NCBI RefSeq assembly: GCF_019578655.1
Contig: NC_063256.1
Coordinates: 1,054,001 to 1,118,000 of the forward strand
Source of the DNA: Ricinus communis
Taxonomy: Eukaryota > Streptophyta > Magnoliopsida > Malpighiales > Euphorbiaceae
Direction of reading: 5' to 3'
Length of the DNA: 64,000 nucleotides
The notes under the pieces were generated by a model, which ran no database searches, was not told the origin of the DNA, and saw nothing but the letters and a program-made list of their open reading frames with translations. Positions 1-17,066 of this stretch are shown piece after piece. The position numbers and the translations under genes are program-made. Numbering within the stretch: position 1 is the first letter of the stretch; each line of letters opens with the position of its first letter.

Positions 1-117
1 TTCTTTTGGATTTTTAGTTAGATTACTATCATCTTTTGTTGAATTTTGCAGTTATATGGAGTTAAAACTTTCGTTTTAATTGAATCATTATTATTTTTTT
101 TCTGATTGAATTCATAG

Positions 118-2637
118 GAAGAAGACTTAAAGAGTTTCCGTCAATGGGGAAGTAAAACCCCTGGGCATCCTGAGAACTTTGAGACACCTGGTGTTGAAGT
201 TACAACTGGTTAGATTCTCATTTCTTTCATTGTTTACATATTTGTTTTGTAGTTTTTGAAATAAAAGCTCAATTTTTGGGTTCTTTGTAGGCCCTCTTGG
301 ACAGGGTATTGCCAATGCTGTTGGTTTGGCACTTGCTGAGAAGCACTTGGCTGCTCGCTTTAACAAACCAGACAATGAAATTGTTGACCACTACACGTAT
401 GATACTTCTGTTTTATCTTATTGCTTATTCTTCTTCTTCTTCTTCTCATTAGATGTAATTTTAATTGATATGGTTATTTTTCCTTGTGGATTATTTTGTA
501 TAGATATGCTATTCTGGGAGATGGGTGTCAGATGGAGGGTATTGCAAATGAAGCTTGTTCCCTTGCTGGACACTGGGGACTAGGAAAGCTTATAGCTTTC
601 TATGATGACAACCACATTTCCATTGATGGTGACACAGAAATTGCATTCACTGAGAGCGTGGACAAACGTTTCGAGGCTCTTGGATGGCATGTTATTTGGG
701 TGAAGAATGGAAACACTGGCTATGATGAAATTCGTGCTGCCATTAAGGAGGCCAAGGCTGTGACAGACAAACCCACTATGATTAAGGTTAGACAATTCCA
801 TCTTATGGTCTGTTTTGAAATGATGACAAAAAGTGACCTTTAGTTAAATCAATCACTAAAAATCTTCTATTAGGCTTTAACAAAACAATGCAGTGATATG
901 TTTCAATCATATTAGAAACTGGTTTTAGTGCTTAGATCTTTAGCTGTGTTCTTGATAAGCTTTTGCCTTTCTTCACAGGTCACTACGACCATAGGTTATG
1001 GATCTCCAAACAAGGCAAACTCATACAGTGTGCATGGTAGTGCATTGGGTGCCAAGGAAGTTGACGCTACTAGGAAGAACCTTGGTTGGCCATTCGAGCC
1101 TTTCCATGTTCCAGAGGATGTTAAGAAGTAAGCAAATCTAGGTTTCTATTTGTTTGATTGTTTCATGCTACCAAGACTGATTTGATAGTTGATCACTTTC
1201 TGGCTTTTTTTCCTTAGTCACTGGAGCCGCCATATTCCAGGAGGTGCTGCTTTTGAAGCTGAATGGAATGCAAAGTTTGCAGAGTATGAGAAGAAGTACA
1301 AGGAGGAAGCTGCAGAGTTGAAGTCTATCATCAAGGGTGAACTACCTGCTGGTTGGGAAAAGGCACTTCCAGTAAGTAAAGCTATGATCGTCTTCATTTG
1401 CTCCAAAATTATCTATGACTAATTATGTGCGCATTCATGTTTGTTTCAGCAAGCTTTATGCATTTGAACACCATGTCAAGCAATTTTGATCCCTGATTTA
1501 ACCTTATATATATATATATATATATATATTTTAATTATTCTAGTTATGAACTAAAGCAGTGCCCCGGTTGCAATACATCAGACATACCGTTTATATTATG
1601 ATGTATGTTAACATAAAGTCTTAAATCCACATGACATTTTGATGTTTTACATTTTTTTCTTTTTTGCCATTTTCCAGACATATACACCAGAAAGCCCAGC
1701 AGATGCTACAAGAAACCTGTCTCAGGCAAACCTAAATGCACTTGCAAAGGTTCTCCCTGGTCTTCTCGGTGGCAGTGCAGATCTTGCTTCTTCAAACATG
1801 ACCTTGTTGAAAATGTTTGGGGACTTCCAAAAAGATACCCCTGAAGAACGTAATGTCAGGTTTGGTGTCAGGGAGCATGGAATGGGAGCCATCTGCAATG
1901 GCATTGCACTTCATAGCCCTGGCTTGATCCCATATTGTGCAACATTCTTTGTTTTCACTGACTACATGAGGGCTGCTATGAGAATTTCTGCCTTGTCTGA
2001 GGCTGGAGTCATCTATGTTATGACGCACGACTCGATTGGTCTTGGAGAAGATGGACCAACCCATCAACCAATTGAGCACCTGGCAAGCTTCCGTGCAATG
2101 CCTAACATCTTGATGTTCCGCCCAGCTGATGGAAATGAAACTGCTGGTGCATACAGAATTGCTGTCCTCAACAGGAAGAGACCATCTGTCCTTGCACTCT
2201 CCAGACAAAAGCTACCCCAACTTCCTGGAACCTCCATTGAGGGAGTAGAAAAGGGTGGCTACACAATTTCTGATAATTCTTCAGGAAACAAGCCTGATGT
2301 TATTTTGATTGGAACTGGCTCCGAATTGGAAATTGCTGCCAAGGCTGCAGAAGAACTTAGAAAGGAGGGCAAGGCTGTAAGAGTTGTCTCCTTTGTGTCA
2401 TGGGAGCTTTTCGATGAGCAATCAGATGCCTACAAGGAAAGTGTTCTGCCAGCAGCTGTAACAGCAAGAGTTAGCATTGAAGCCGGTTCAACATTTGGTT
2501 GGCAGAAGATTGTTGGAGGAAAAGGTAAGGCTATTGGAATAGACCGATTTGGGGCTAGCGCACCAGCTGGTAAGATATACAAGGAGTACGGCATTACTGC
2601 AGAGGCAGTAATTGCTGCAGCAAAAGAACTTTGCTAG
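118..2637 (+). CDS. TKL: Transketolase, plastid type (5' exons outside window)
   Basis: Thiamine-diphosphate enzyme that moves two-carbon ketol units between sugar phosphates in the Calvin cycle and the oxidative/non-oxidative pentose phosphate pathway. Six exons are visible with GT-AG borders: 118-208, 291-396, 504-786, 979-1127, 1218-1371 and 1678-2637, giving 580 residues in one continuous frame. The full plant enzyme is about 740 residues, so the transit peptide and roughly the first 160 residues lie left of the window. The ThDP/Mg motif GDGCQMEG with its following Asn is in exon 504-786. The pyrimidine-domain motif [11 protein letters not shown] and the stretch [15 protein letters not shown] are in the last exon. 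The frame ends at TAG 2635-2637, with an AATAAA at 2739-2744 as a likely poly(A) signal. All visible catalytic segments are intact. It would be syntenic with Arabidopsis TKL genes At2g45290/At3g60750. Confidence 0.97.
1505..1529. repeat. (TA)n microsatellite in transketolase intron
   Basis: About 12 TA units lie in the intron between exons 1218-1371 and 1678-2637. It is a simple sequence repeat with no evident role. Confidence 0.9.
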
Positions 2638-2899
2638 GCTAGATTAAATCTTTTCATCTGGGATTTGGGTTGCGGAATACAGGGAAGAGGCCATCGCGAA
2701 GAGAGCTAAGCTATTCGAAGAGTGGGTCTGTTTGTTTCAATAAAGGAAAAACAAGATTAAATTTTCGTCTGTTGCTTTCAAGTTGATCAATTGAGCAACA
2801 TAATTCAAAAGAGGAGAGTTGGATTATAAATGTCTCGAGTTTGTAACAACTCTTTGGACCTATCTTGAGTTTTGTAATTTCTTTGTGTTTGTAGTGAGG

Positions 2900-4859
2900 T
2901 TGCCAATTACTTATTACTGCATCTTTTACCTTCACGCAGAATCAGAATCTTATTTTGATCGCCATTTTTATTTTTTGTTGTGTTGAGAATGCTTATGATA
3001 GCATTTTGTAAGTCTCTCTGTAACCATGTGGTCCCTGTCGACCACAAAAATAATAACCAGCAAGAAAATTTGAAGCTTATTACTTGCAACTTGAAAGAGA
3101 TTTTATAGATTTTTATTTTTATTTTAAAAATTACGCTTGGAAAATTCGATACTAAAAAAAAACACCCGAAGTTGTTTTATTTTATTATTGGGGCTAAGGT
3201 ATTAAAATATTTAAAGTATATATAGTATTTAGAAATACATACCAGTTTGTAACATTAAAGATGACACTTGTCATTTATGCATTAAATAAATTTGTGATTG
3301 ATGTTAGTGCTGGAAAGCATTGGCCAAAAATTAAGAAGGCAATCTTTTTTCGTTCTTGGATGGGGAGTGGACCTACCAAATTGTATAGGAATGATGATAT
3401 GGGTTCCGCCTATGGTTGTGGGGAAGGTGAATTCTTGACTGCATCTGAAAAGTTTGTATGGTTAGTTGGAGCCTCAATTCCAAGCCCACCTATCCATATT
3501 GTCCTGTTACCACCAAGGTTCTTTTCGTGGTCAAGGATTTGATATTTGGTTATGGTGTGGGTCAGGTCCCTCTTCTAAGACATGCAGCAGTATTATTTTT
3601 GTATTGACGCAGACATCAACGAATTTTGGCATATCCTACCTTCTATTCTACAGCATATTCTCTATATTAGATTTATGTTATGGTCTGCGGGGCTGGTGAG
3701 ATTCAACGCACTTTAAGATGTAAATTACCCTTTCTGAGTGCGAAGCGTTACAATTACTGGTGAATCTCGTGTCAAATAAACCAGATTTCTAATTCATTAT
3801 AATTTTATCACCTATAGCCATGCACTCATGTCACGGCCACTGTGTTAATCTTTAGAAATTCGAGCTCAGTGATAAGACAAGCTTGCTAACTTTTGACCCA
3901 TTCCAATTGATTTATTTTATATATAAAATCGTTCTTTTGAAAACGCCCTTTGATCCCTTCATAAAGTAAACAATTCTGGTTTCCCCAAATGATTGCGGTT
4001 TCAATTCCTCCTATAATGGTCGTAAACTTCCCATCATATCGGCCTGAAAGATTTTGGACTGGGACTGGTCGATGAACCCATCTTCTAATTAAGGGCCATC
4101 CTCAGTCATGAAGCCCAGGTATTAGTGTTACAGTAATGGCAGACATGGGCTTATTTAGAATTCTTCCCTGGTGCTGGTGCTGGTACGAGAGAGGATGGGG
4201 GCAAGCTTACCAAACCTCAGCCCTCTCGTTTATGGTGTTAACCAAACTCACCTACTTCATGGGACCCACAATAGCCACCTTTTCTCATCTGGTGCTACAC
4301 AAACCTACTTTTTGGTAGTTGTGTGGCACCACTTGCTTGCGGATCAGCCAATCGAACAACAACCCTATCAGTAAATAAGAAACTGATGGCAAAATAGGTG
4401 CTGACCTGGCAAAAACCAATTGGTAATAACATGGAACTCAAATACAATCGATTGCATACTAGCATAATCCTGAGTCCTCTCCGGGGTTGGTAGTGGCCTG
4501 GAGAGAGACATTGCCCCTCACTTTATCTCCTCAGTTCTCATCTTCCCACCAACCCCATCTTCTGCTTAAAAACAAAAAGACAAATCTCAAGATTACCCGC
4601 AAAAGAAAGTTTCTTTACACTTAAACCATTTCAATACAAGAGCAAAACGTTTATTTGAGAGTCAAACGAGTTATTAGGCGGCTTTTGGAAAATTAGCATC
4701 CTTTTTCCAAATAGTGGCAAGCTAAATTGGTTGGTAAATATACCCCAACAAAACCAATTCCAATTGCTTCAAATCATATTACACCTAAAATCATCGTCAT
4801 CTTCTTCTTCAACGTAAAAACACCACAAAGAAAGAAAAAGGGAGCATTTTTGTAGAGAA
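2900..4859. other. Intergenic, transketolase to EPSPS
   Basis: About 2 kb without a supportable gene on either strand. Short open frames at 3261-3699 and 4136-4374 have no recognisable domain, no partner exons and no unusual composition. The last 350 bases hold the EPSPS promoter and a CT-rich 5' leader (around 4796-4815). Confidence 0.7.
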
Positions 4860-8703
<3,844 letters not shown>

Positions 8704-11359
8704 GCTACACTTCAACATTCATATTTAATACGAGAGCCATTTGGTTATCAACCATTGTCACACAACCATGACGGTGCAGAAGCAACCCAATAGTAATTTT
8801 TTCTTTTTACCCATAAATCACGTTGTAATCTCCGATAATTCATGCGAGGTGAGTTGATAGTGTCATTGTATTCTGGACTTGGTTCTTCAATTTTTCTACT
8901 TAGCCGATGTTTATCTAGACAATTGGTATCCAAATGAATCCAAGTTACGAATGAATGAGTTAATGAATGCTTTGTGTTACCCCTGTCCTTCATTAGTTCT
9001 GTTTGAATGGTATGGAATTAAAGAGCAGAGAGTTGATCCACACCTCTTCACGTGCATTACTGCTCCTAGCATTTGGTTTCTTTCTAGCTTCAGATGGGTC
9101 TTTATTACAGGGCATTGCTTAGTTTCTGGAGAAACTTTTTAAGACTAACTCTACGACTGATGCTCATGTGATTGCCCAGCCACCAAGGAAACTAGGAGGA
9201 AAGTGCCTCTTCTCTCTTCCACTTGAAAATTAGTGGGATTATATGCATCCATCCAGGGCCATCTGACATTAATTAGCCAGGCATGGAACATGTTCCCAAT
9301 GTATGTAAAGAAGGAACTAATAAGACGTGTAGTCCTCGTGCATTATATATTTCTTTTTGAACTGATCGTCACATGGGGTGGTGGTGGTTGGAGGAGGTGG
9401 CAGGAGAGATTTATTTCCTTTGCGTTTCCTTCAAAATATAGATTAATCAAATACATATGGAGATAATAAGAAATATAAAAGGGTTCAATAATATGCAAAC
9501 AAATAACAGATTAGTCAAAAGATTGCCTGATTATGCTGAAGGAATGTGGTATAGTGCCATAGGTTAATGACAATGGTAACACAGTGTAGGAAAATTGAGT
9601 GATATAAGAACTTTTTATAAGGCTTTCTTTGGCATTACTCTTCTTCAGTTTCTGGAAATATTGAGCTTTCGAAGGAAGTAAACAGGGATTTTTGGCTCGT
9701 GATTCTACAATGATCTCTGCATTTGTCCACCCACATGGTGCTACCCTAACATAAATTGCAATCTAAGATAACCAATACAAATGTAATGGAAAGGCGTTTT
9801 TGCCTACATTTCAAGTATGTAACTTTGTATTGCACTACTCTGGCTCACTTAAATCTCTCCCTCTCTTTCTCATTTTCATGTATGATAAAATAGTTTCAAT
9901 CCATAATTTTTGCTAATGCATATATACTCCTTTTCCTCTGCGTTTCTATTCTTTTGAAAATGAAACAAAAGCTGAAAATAGTCCTATTACGATGAAGCAT
10001 AATTATGGTCTGAATGGTATCAAGACCCACCAAAACGTAATTTCAATCACTTGTTGATTATTGAATTATTCTGAGGGAAGGGGAGGCATAAAAAGGAAAA
10101 AGAAAAAGGACCAATCAAAGACCAAAAAGCAAATCATACTGCCATACACTTGTAATTGCCAAAATTATTTACATTAATAAATAAATAAATAAAAATGAAA
10201 CCTCATAATTCACATTCTTATGATCTAAATAAAATATAATTAAGACCTTCCTCAATAAAAGGACCATTCAATCCTTTCTTTTTCCTTAAAAAACAGCTAA
10301 TATTTTGGCTAGCAGGACCAAGGAGTTAGTGAGATCTACAAATGGTGCAACAGAGTGATTAATGGGCAGATTTAAGTTAAGTTCTATATAATTGTAAAAG
10401 CTAATCATGAACCTCAAAACCAGTGAGGAAGTTCATAATTTCCAATCCCCATAAATCTCTCACATCTTTCTATGGTGTGAAGTTTAGTAACCCCTCATAA
10501 ATAGCCTCAACACCTTATCCTTCCATCTCCAACAAACTTAACCCTTTCATGGTACAATGCTCCTCAAAATCCCAATCTTAGTCACTGCTCCCAAATAAAG
10601 AAATCCCATCCTTAAAAAAGGGGAAGGTATATATACAAATCTGGATGCCCCAAAATTTAAGGCCTTCCAACCAATCAAATTTAAGTCTTTAACAGAAAGA
10701 AAATAGATAGACAGACAGGCTTGACTAGCACCAAAACATTTCTAAGATTTATTTATCTATTACTCAATTAATTATTCATTCTGTTTTTCCCAAATTATGA
10801 TATTTTACCAACATTAAAATTCTTATATCATTGTTAATAATGCCCTATTTATAAGCAAGTCAAATGTTAACACCATTTCTTTGACTCTTCTTGATCTCAT
10901 ATTACCCAAATTTTAAAAACTCTCCTTCTTTCTGCACCCCCCATTCCTAAGCTCTCCCATTGATCACCGTTTGCTTAACAAAATCAAGAAAAATACTTTC
11001 TGTTTTTTTTGTTCCTTGTACCCAAAACAGAAACTACAACCAACCCATCTCTCCAAGAAACCAGAGATAAAGAAAAGAAAAGGAAAAAAGAAAAAGAAAA
11101 AGAAAAGATTCTATTTTTTTCCTTCTTACCCACACCCCAAATAACATCAAACAACAGCTAAAAAGAAACAAAGAAATCAAAAAGAAAATACCTCACCTGT
11201 CCTCTCCTTCCCTTTCCTTATCATCTTCTTCTTCCACACCCACATTCAATCTCCATCGACAAAACAACCCAAACCCTAACCTAATCTTTTTCCTTTTTGT
11301 ATCTTTTGCAAATCAAGAAAGATAAAAGCTGAAAAAGAAGCACATTTTCACTCAAGAAC
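8704..11359. other. Intergenic, EPSPS to GAE
   Basis: The EPSPS 3' untranslated region runs into about 2.3 kb of AT-rich spacer. Open frames at 8879-9142 and 9233-9466 show no known domain and no splice partners. The last 500 bases are a purine- and pyrimidine-tract-rich leader to the epimerase gene, including A/G-rich sequence around 11060-11110 and TTCTTC runs around 11225-11235. No second gene seen. Confidence 0.65.
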
Positions 11360-12703
11360 ATGTCCCAAATGAAACAAATGTCTCATCTAGACCACATTCC
11401 ATCAACGCCAGGCAAATTCAAGATGGAAAAATCTCCATACCCGTATAACAGAGTCATCAGGTGGCAGTCTTCCTTAGCTAAACTGACATTTTGGTCTTTT
11501 ATCTTTCTTGGTTTAATTTTCCTCTTCTTTTATCGATCCCCTTCTTCTTCTTCTTCTTCACCAACTAATCCTCTACCATCCGATCCATCACGGCGTTCTC
11601 TCCGTACCTCATGGGGCGGGTCAGCCTGGGAAAAACGGGTCAGGTCATCTGCAAGAATCCGTTCAAGAAATGGATTTTCAGTACTTGTAACTGGTGCAGC
11701 TGGGTTTGTTGGGACTCATGTATCTGCTGCTTTAAAACGCCGCGGTGATGGTGTTTTGGGTCTTGATAATTTCAATGATTATTATGATCCGTCTTTAAAA
11801 CGTGCTCGCCAGGCGCTTCTTGAAAGAAGTGGTGTTTTTATTGTGGAAGGTGATATAAATGATGTTGCTTTGTTAAAGAAATTATTTGAAGTTGTCCCAT
11901 TTACTCATGTTATGCATTTAGCTGCTCAAGCTGGTGTTAGGTATGCAATGGAAAACCCTAGTTCTTATGTGCATAGTAATATTGCTGGTCTTGTTAGTTT
12001 ACTAGAAGTTTGTAAAAATGCAAATCCACAACCTGCAATTGTATGGGCATCTTCTAGTTCTGTTTATGGACTTAATACTAAAGTACCCTTTTCTGAGAAA
12101 GATAAAACTGATCAACCTGCTAGTTTGTATGCTGCCACTAAAAAAGCTGGTGAAGAAATTGCACATACTTATAATCATATCTACGGTCTTTCCCTTACTG
12201 GGTTGAGATTCTTTACTGTTTATGGTCCTTGGGGTAGACCAGATATGGCTTATTTCTTTTTCACTAGGGATATTTTGAAAGGGAAGAGTATATCCATTTT
12301 TGAAGCAGCTAATCATGGTACTGTTGCTAGGGATTTTACCTACATTGATGATATTGTAAAGGGTTGTTTGGGTGCTTTGGATACTGCTGAGAAGAGTACT
12401 GGTAGTGGAGGGAAGAAGAAAGGACCAGCTCAATTGAGGGTTTTCAACTTGGGAAATACATCTCCTGTGCCTGTTTCAGATCTTGTCAGTATTTTGGAAA
12501 GGCTTTTGAAGGTCAAAGCAAAGAGGAATATTATGAAGCTGCCTAGGAATGGGGATGTTCAGTTTACACATGCTAATATTAGTTTGGCGCAGATGGAACT
12601 TGGGTATAAACCCACTACAGATTTGCAGACAGGCCTGAAGAAATTTGTGCGGTGGTACCTTAGCTACTATCATGTAGGAGGAAAGAAGGCTGATGCACGA
12701 TGA
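11360..12703 (+). CDS. GAE: UDP-D-glucuronate 4-epimerase, Golgi type II membrane protein
   Basis: Interconverts UDP-glucuronate and UDP-galacturonate, the activated precursor of pectin, in the Golgi. One uninterrupted exon of 447 residues, as is usual for plant GAE genes. There is a short cytosolic N-terminus, one hydrophobic anchor at about residues 41-58, then a Ser/Pro/Arg-rich stem to about 105. The catalytic domain is an extended short-chain dehydrogenase: glycine-rich NAD loop TGAAGFVGTH (111-120), Asp of GLDNFNDYYD (134-143), serine motif SSSSVYG (231-237), and catalytic Tyr257/Lys261 in YAATK. The C-terminal substrate region RNGDVQFTHA lies at 396-405. Its 3' untranslated region from 61 bases after the stop belongs to the duplicated block A and recurs at about 36869. 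Syntenic with At2g45310 (GAE4). Confidence 0.96.
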   Translation: MSQMKQMSHLDHIPSTPGKFKMEKSPYPYNRVIRWQSSLAKLTFWSFIFLGLIFLFFYRSPSSSSSSPTNPLPSDPSRRSLRTSWGGSAWEKRVRSSARIRSRNGFSVLVTGAAGFVGTHVSAALKRRGDGVLGLDNFNDYYDPSLKRARQALLERSGVFIVEGDINDVALLKKLFEVVPFTHVMHLAAQAGVRYAMENPSSYVHSNIAGLVSLLEVCKNANPQPAIVWASSSSVYGLNTKVPFSEKDKTDQPASLYAATKKAGEEIAHTYNHIYGLSLTGLRFFTVYGPWGRPDMAYFFFTRDILKGKSISIFEAANHGTVARDFTYIDDIVKGCLGALDTAEKSTGSGGKKKGPAQLRVFNLGNTSPVPVSDLVSILERLLKVKAKRNIMKLPRNGDVQFTHANISLAQMELGYKPTTDLQTGLKKFVRWYLSYYHVGGKKADAR

Positions 12704-12763
12704 TTTGATTCTTTCAATTGTGTGGTCGGGTACTTTGAAAACATTTCTTGTTCATTATGATTC

Positions 12764-15700
12764 TTGTGATTGTTCTTTCGTTAACATTTCTATGATCGTT
12801 CATTGCCCAATTATTGTCTTTTCATATATGTTAATTGATGCTATATAAGGAGGAGTATCATGTCCTGTGTCCAAGAAGATTTTTGTTGAGCTGTATCAAA
12901 GAAAAACAGAACCTTCATTTTCTTCTATTTCTATTTTTGAAATATGTAATTGTTGTAGTTTTGGCATTGTAGAATTCATGACTGGTAGAACATATGCTGA
13001 TTGTTGGGCATGTATTTTTTCCTGTGCAACTTCAATAAAATTGTACACGTTGATTTGGCATGGTGCTTCTCTTACTGGATGAACTAAAATATTGATTCAC
13101 TCATGTTCTCACTATCTTTTTCTTTTCCTGTCATTTAAAGGCTGCTTTGTCAAGGCTCTGTGTGTGTGTGTGTGAGTGTATAACAATGTGTTCGGTTGCA
13201 TTTACTTCTTATCCTTGTTTAATGCAAAGATCTTTCCTTTTAGAACAACCTCCCTTTAATCTGAGGGAATTGTAAATCCTTGTTCCATGATATGCTGGCA
13301 ATTATTAGCAATCTGTAGAAGCATGATGCCATGTGGTCACATGTTCTGGCTTAAGTAATCTAATATATGTGTGTGCTATGTGGTCACCTGCAATCCTGAA
13401 TTTTGTTTTGAGGTTTGCCTTCTTTCCTTCTTAAAACATATTTTTCTTTCAACCCACAGTTTTATGCTTTGGGACTTCGAGTTAGAGTTCATTGTGGGCT
13501 TCTGGCTTATAGGATATGAGTGCAGTATGTCTGTTGCACTGTGCTGCAATCAGGATTGCTTCCTTCTCATAGTTTTCAGTATCCTGAAAAACAAACATTG
13601 TTGGGTTAGTTTGAGCTACACTGCTCTTGCGTACTCCAGCCATATAGTGTTTCCAATGTAAACCATGTATTGCATACGTTGAATTTCATCATTCAATTTT
13701 AGTTATTCACTTGCCATATGAAAATATATGAGTTCGTTATTGAGCAATGAATTTTTTGTTATTGAGTTTCCTACTACCTTTGATTTGTCTTTTATTAACT
13801 GCTTGAGTGTTTTTACTTCTAATCTGCGTAACTAGCCTAACTATGTAGGAGACTGAATTGGTCCTTTTTCTTTTCTTTATCTCTTTTCCCTTGGAGACAA
13901 AAAGAATCACTAATCTTTCTGACCATCAACTACCATCATCCTGACTATAGTCTTGGCTAGAGAGAATTGTGATAAAGTTGGTTGTGCAATGAATGTTCAT
14001 TCATGGAAATGTGCTTAGTTCACAAGATAGGAAGAAAAGTTTCGAGGATTGGTTTGCACATTCATGTAACTGGAATCTAGTAGCAGGAAACTGTCTTTCT
14101 ACAGACCTGCACTGTAAAGATATGATAGGCAGAACCTCTTTTTCATCCCCATTTGCTTAAAACTTAATATGTATATATATATGGTCATGGACGGTATATT
14201 GTTGAGAAATTTGAGCTCAATCTTCACAGATGCGTAGATTTGTAAGAGGTGCATGGTTAGGTACATGGACCATAATTTTTTCAATATTGTAGATCCCGTG
14301 ACACTGGTAATAGTTTTTGCATTTATAACATCAGGACCAGCTTTTTGAACCTTACCAAAACTACTTACTACGGAGACAACAGGGTTCAATCTGAAATGTA
14401 GCATTACCTTTTCTTTTTCTCATATTAGCATCAAAACTTTTCAATGGGCGCAATGCATTTTGAATCATCCATGCTGATTGCATCACACTCTATTCAAATA
14501 GTGAGTTCCTTTGTAAAATCTTATTGCCGCAGAAGCACTCCCCAATTTCCCATTTGAACAATGAAGAAGTCTAAACTACATACTAGAGCTCATACTGGCC
14601 TTTTATAAATTATTAAGCAAGCATCATAAATTAACTTATTCATTTCTGAAGTTACGTGATCAAACAAAACTGTAAACGCACTTTTATGAAGAAACCTATC
14701 AAATGCTAAATAAGTAACGATTGCCGCCAACCAAAAATAAAAATCAAGAGAATTTAAAAAAAGAAGCAAGTATTACATGTCAGAAATCATACTTAGTTCT
14801 ACCACTCATTAAAATAAGGCACAACATATCAGAAATGTCAGAAGCAGATCTGAAGAAATTCCATGATTCGAGCATTAGATGTTTCCTTGATCCCTTAAAA
14901 TGCACCACCTTGACATCCAAAGGCATTCCGTGAAATTGACCTGCTCCCTCAGGTGGTGTCCAATTATATGTAGCACATGGTAGAAAGAGGACTGATGCAC
15001 CTCCCATCTCATCCATAAAAGCCTGTGCTTTGCGAAATCTCTGCAGATCAAAGCCAGGGTGTGATCTTATGACCCACGCAAGAGCTAACTGATCTCCAAG
15101 CATTCGAGAAGCATTCATGTACTTGGAAGTGTAGACTTCTAGCACATGCTGAAGGAAAATCTTTGCTCTACAGCCAATTTATTTCATGAGCAAGTGTCAA
15201 AAATTTAGCAATTTAATTTTCTATTTGCCTAGAATTTGGAGAACATAAGGAAAAAAAAAAGGGGGAGAAAGCCAAATGACAATTGTTTCTCCCAAGTTAT
15301 ATGCCAAAAAACCCAAAAAAAGACTCGATTGAATCACTACCCTAGCTAACCCACAAGGTTGTGCAGGATCAGAATTAGAGTCTGAAGAACCTAGGCAAAC
15401 CAAACAACAAGAAATATCCAAACAGTTTTTGCAATCCAATTAATCACAGTGAAAAAAGGAATACTAGCAAATGCAAATTACTTACCTCAAAATTGACTCG
15501 GCAGTCCCCCTTACTGCAATAAACCCAGAATTTAAAGGCTGCTCTTTGTTGTTGCGGAAGGTGAGGGCTATATGGAAATTTGGATATTCATGAAAAATGC
15601 GCCCTAGGTCATCAACCACAGCTATATCTGAGTCTGTAAAGATGTAATGGCTTTTATGCACCGGGTTCTTAGCAAGCTCCTCGAGCTTCGTGTCTAGAAA

Positions 15701-17066
15701 ATTCTACATAAACAACATACAAAGTGCAAAAGAAAAATTCATACGCTCATCAGCAGTATGCATATTTTGGAAGAAAATAAGATAAAGCACTGCAATGGAG
15801 TTAATTAGGACTTGTTGGCTTGGTGGGAAGTCAGAATATCAGGAAATCTTGTGCAGGATTAAAACAAAAGCAAGAATAAGAAGGTTCATAAAAGATGCCA
15901 TAGAAACAAAACAACAAATTCAAAACAGAAATATTCTACCTATTTGGCAATGCGATGAGCTCTTACAATGTAAGATCAGATTCTTTGAAGCATCAACCTT
16001 TCTCTAGAATATTCTCCCCGAATGGGATACAGAGCGACTTTATCTCTTTACAGGGAGAGATCAGATGCTGGATCAGTTAGGATGATAACATTGCTTCGAG
16101 GCATAGTCACCTGAAATTGTACTTCTGAAATAAGAGTCGCAATAACTACACAATGGAAGCAAGTGGACATGGTTCTGATAAACTATTACATAGATATGAT
16201 CCGGCAGATATTAGGCAGAACATACTAAATTGAAAAGAAATTATATAACTTCCAAAGACTAACAAAATGTCATCACATATATTATACATTTAGATTAAAA
16301 CATTTTCAAGCATGACTTCAACAGAATCAATTACCTGAATGAAATTAATGAATACATTCAAAATGGCCATTGACCTCTCCGTCTTACTGTAAGAAACATT
16401 CCCAACAGTGACTAAATTTGATGATCTATCATCAGGAAGAGAATCCAGTGAAGTGTTGTAAATGGTAAAGACGGTAACAAATGCAACGTTATCTCCAACA
16501 TTGGAGCCAGAGGAAGAATCCAGCAAATGGGTTTTGTTGAGAGCTTTGGAGCCTAGACGACATTAAAAACATGAATCACATATACAACAAGCAAAGAAAC
16601 AGTAATTATGCAAGAAACAATAACAAGTAAAAGAAAAGTAAAGACTATAAGAAACCTTCGCATTGCAACCGATCAGGCAAGCCTTGGCCAGCAGCAGGCC
16701 CAATAACCAGATGATCAGACTTTTTATTCCAATTCTTCTGGGGAGCTTCAGTGACCGAGTTCCAATGCAATTCCAGCACTAAAATCAATTTTATTTTTTA
16801 AAATTTTAAAAAATATAGCAACAATTTAGTTCAAGTATCGGATAATGAATAACTAGAAAAATAAAACATAAGGAGAAGGGAGGGAGGATAAATCACCAGA
16901 GAAGATATGAAAGATAACGAGAAGCAGAAAGAAACACAGGATGAAACGATGCCATCCACTCCATGTTCTCATTCTTAATCAATATTTCTATTGGATCTTA
17001 AAGTTCAACAACCATAAGCCCTGAAGTTGTTCCCAAGAAAAAGGGAATATTAAATACTAGAGAATT
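12764..17066. repeat. Duplicated block A (original position)
   Basis: 4.3 kb running from the GAE 3' untranslated region through the glycosyltransferase-like gene to just upstream of its start. A second copy, A', is at 36869-41164 in the same orientation, with roughly 3-5% substitutions and small indels by eye. The similarity is as high in the non-coding 12764-14779 as in the exons, which fits simple duplication. The right end falls at GAATT (17062-17066), which is also the first sequence of block B. Confidence 0.93.
14780..16972 (-). pseudogene. Glycosyltransferase-like gene, copy 1, with two premature stops
   Basis: Homologue of an uncharacterised plant family of Golgi-type nucleotide-diphospho-sugar transferase-like proteins. 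The start ATG at 16972 gives a short basic N-terminus and one hydrophobic signal anchor, then a luminal domain with a DxD-type TDSD motif. Six exons on the minus strand: 16897-16972, 16656-16778, 16335-16552, 15967-16110, 15486-15703 and 14780-15167. All splice borders and phases are preserved, totalling 389 codons. Exon 4 contains two in-frame nonsense codons: a TAA where copy 2 has CAA, and further on a TGA where copy 2 has AGA. A protein would stop at about residue 159, before the TDSD motif, so I call it a pseudogene. A pair of sequencing errors both giving stops is unlikely. It sits where the syntenic gene (At2g45320) is expected. The intact copy is at 38878-41070. Confidence 0.85.

Noticed and set aside
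3261..3699. Overlapping short frames between transketolase and EPSPS
   Set aside because: No domain, no splice partners, no similarity to known families that I can see.
12002..12433. Long minus-strand frame inside GAE
   Set aside because: A shadow of the GAE coding sequence, whose domains and full length are unambiguous on the plus strand.
13371..13661. 96-codon frame with a close counterpart at 37470-37760
   Set aside because: It lies in the GAE 3' flank inside block A and is conserved only because the whole block is duplicated. The differences fall without regard to codon position and no domain is recognisable.
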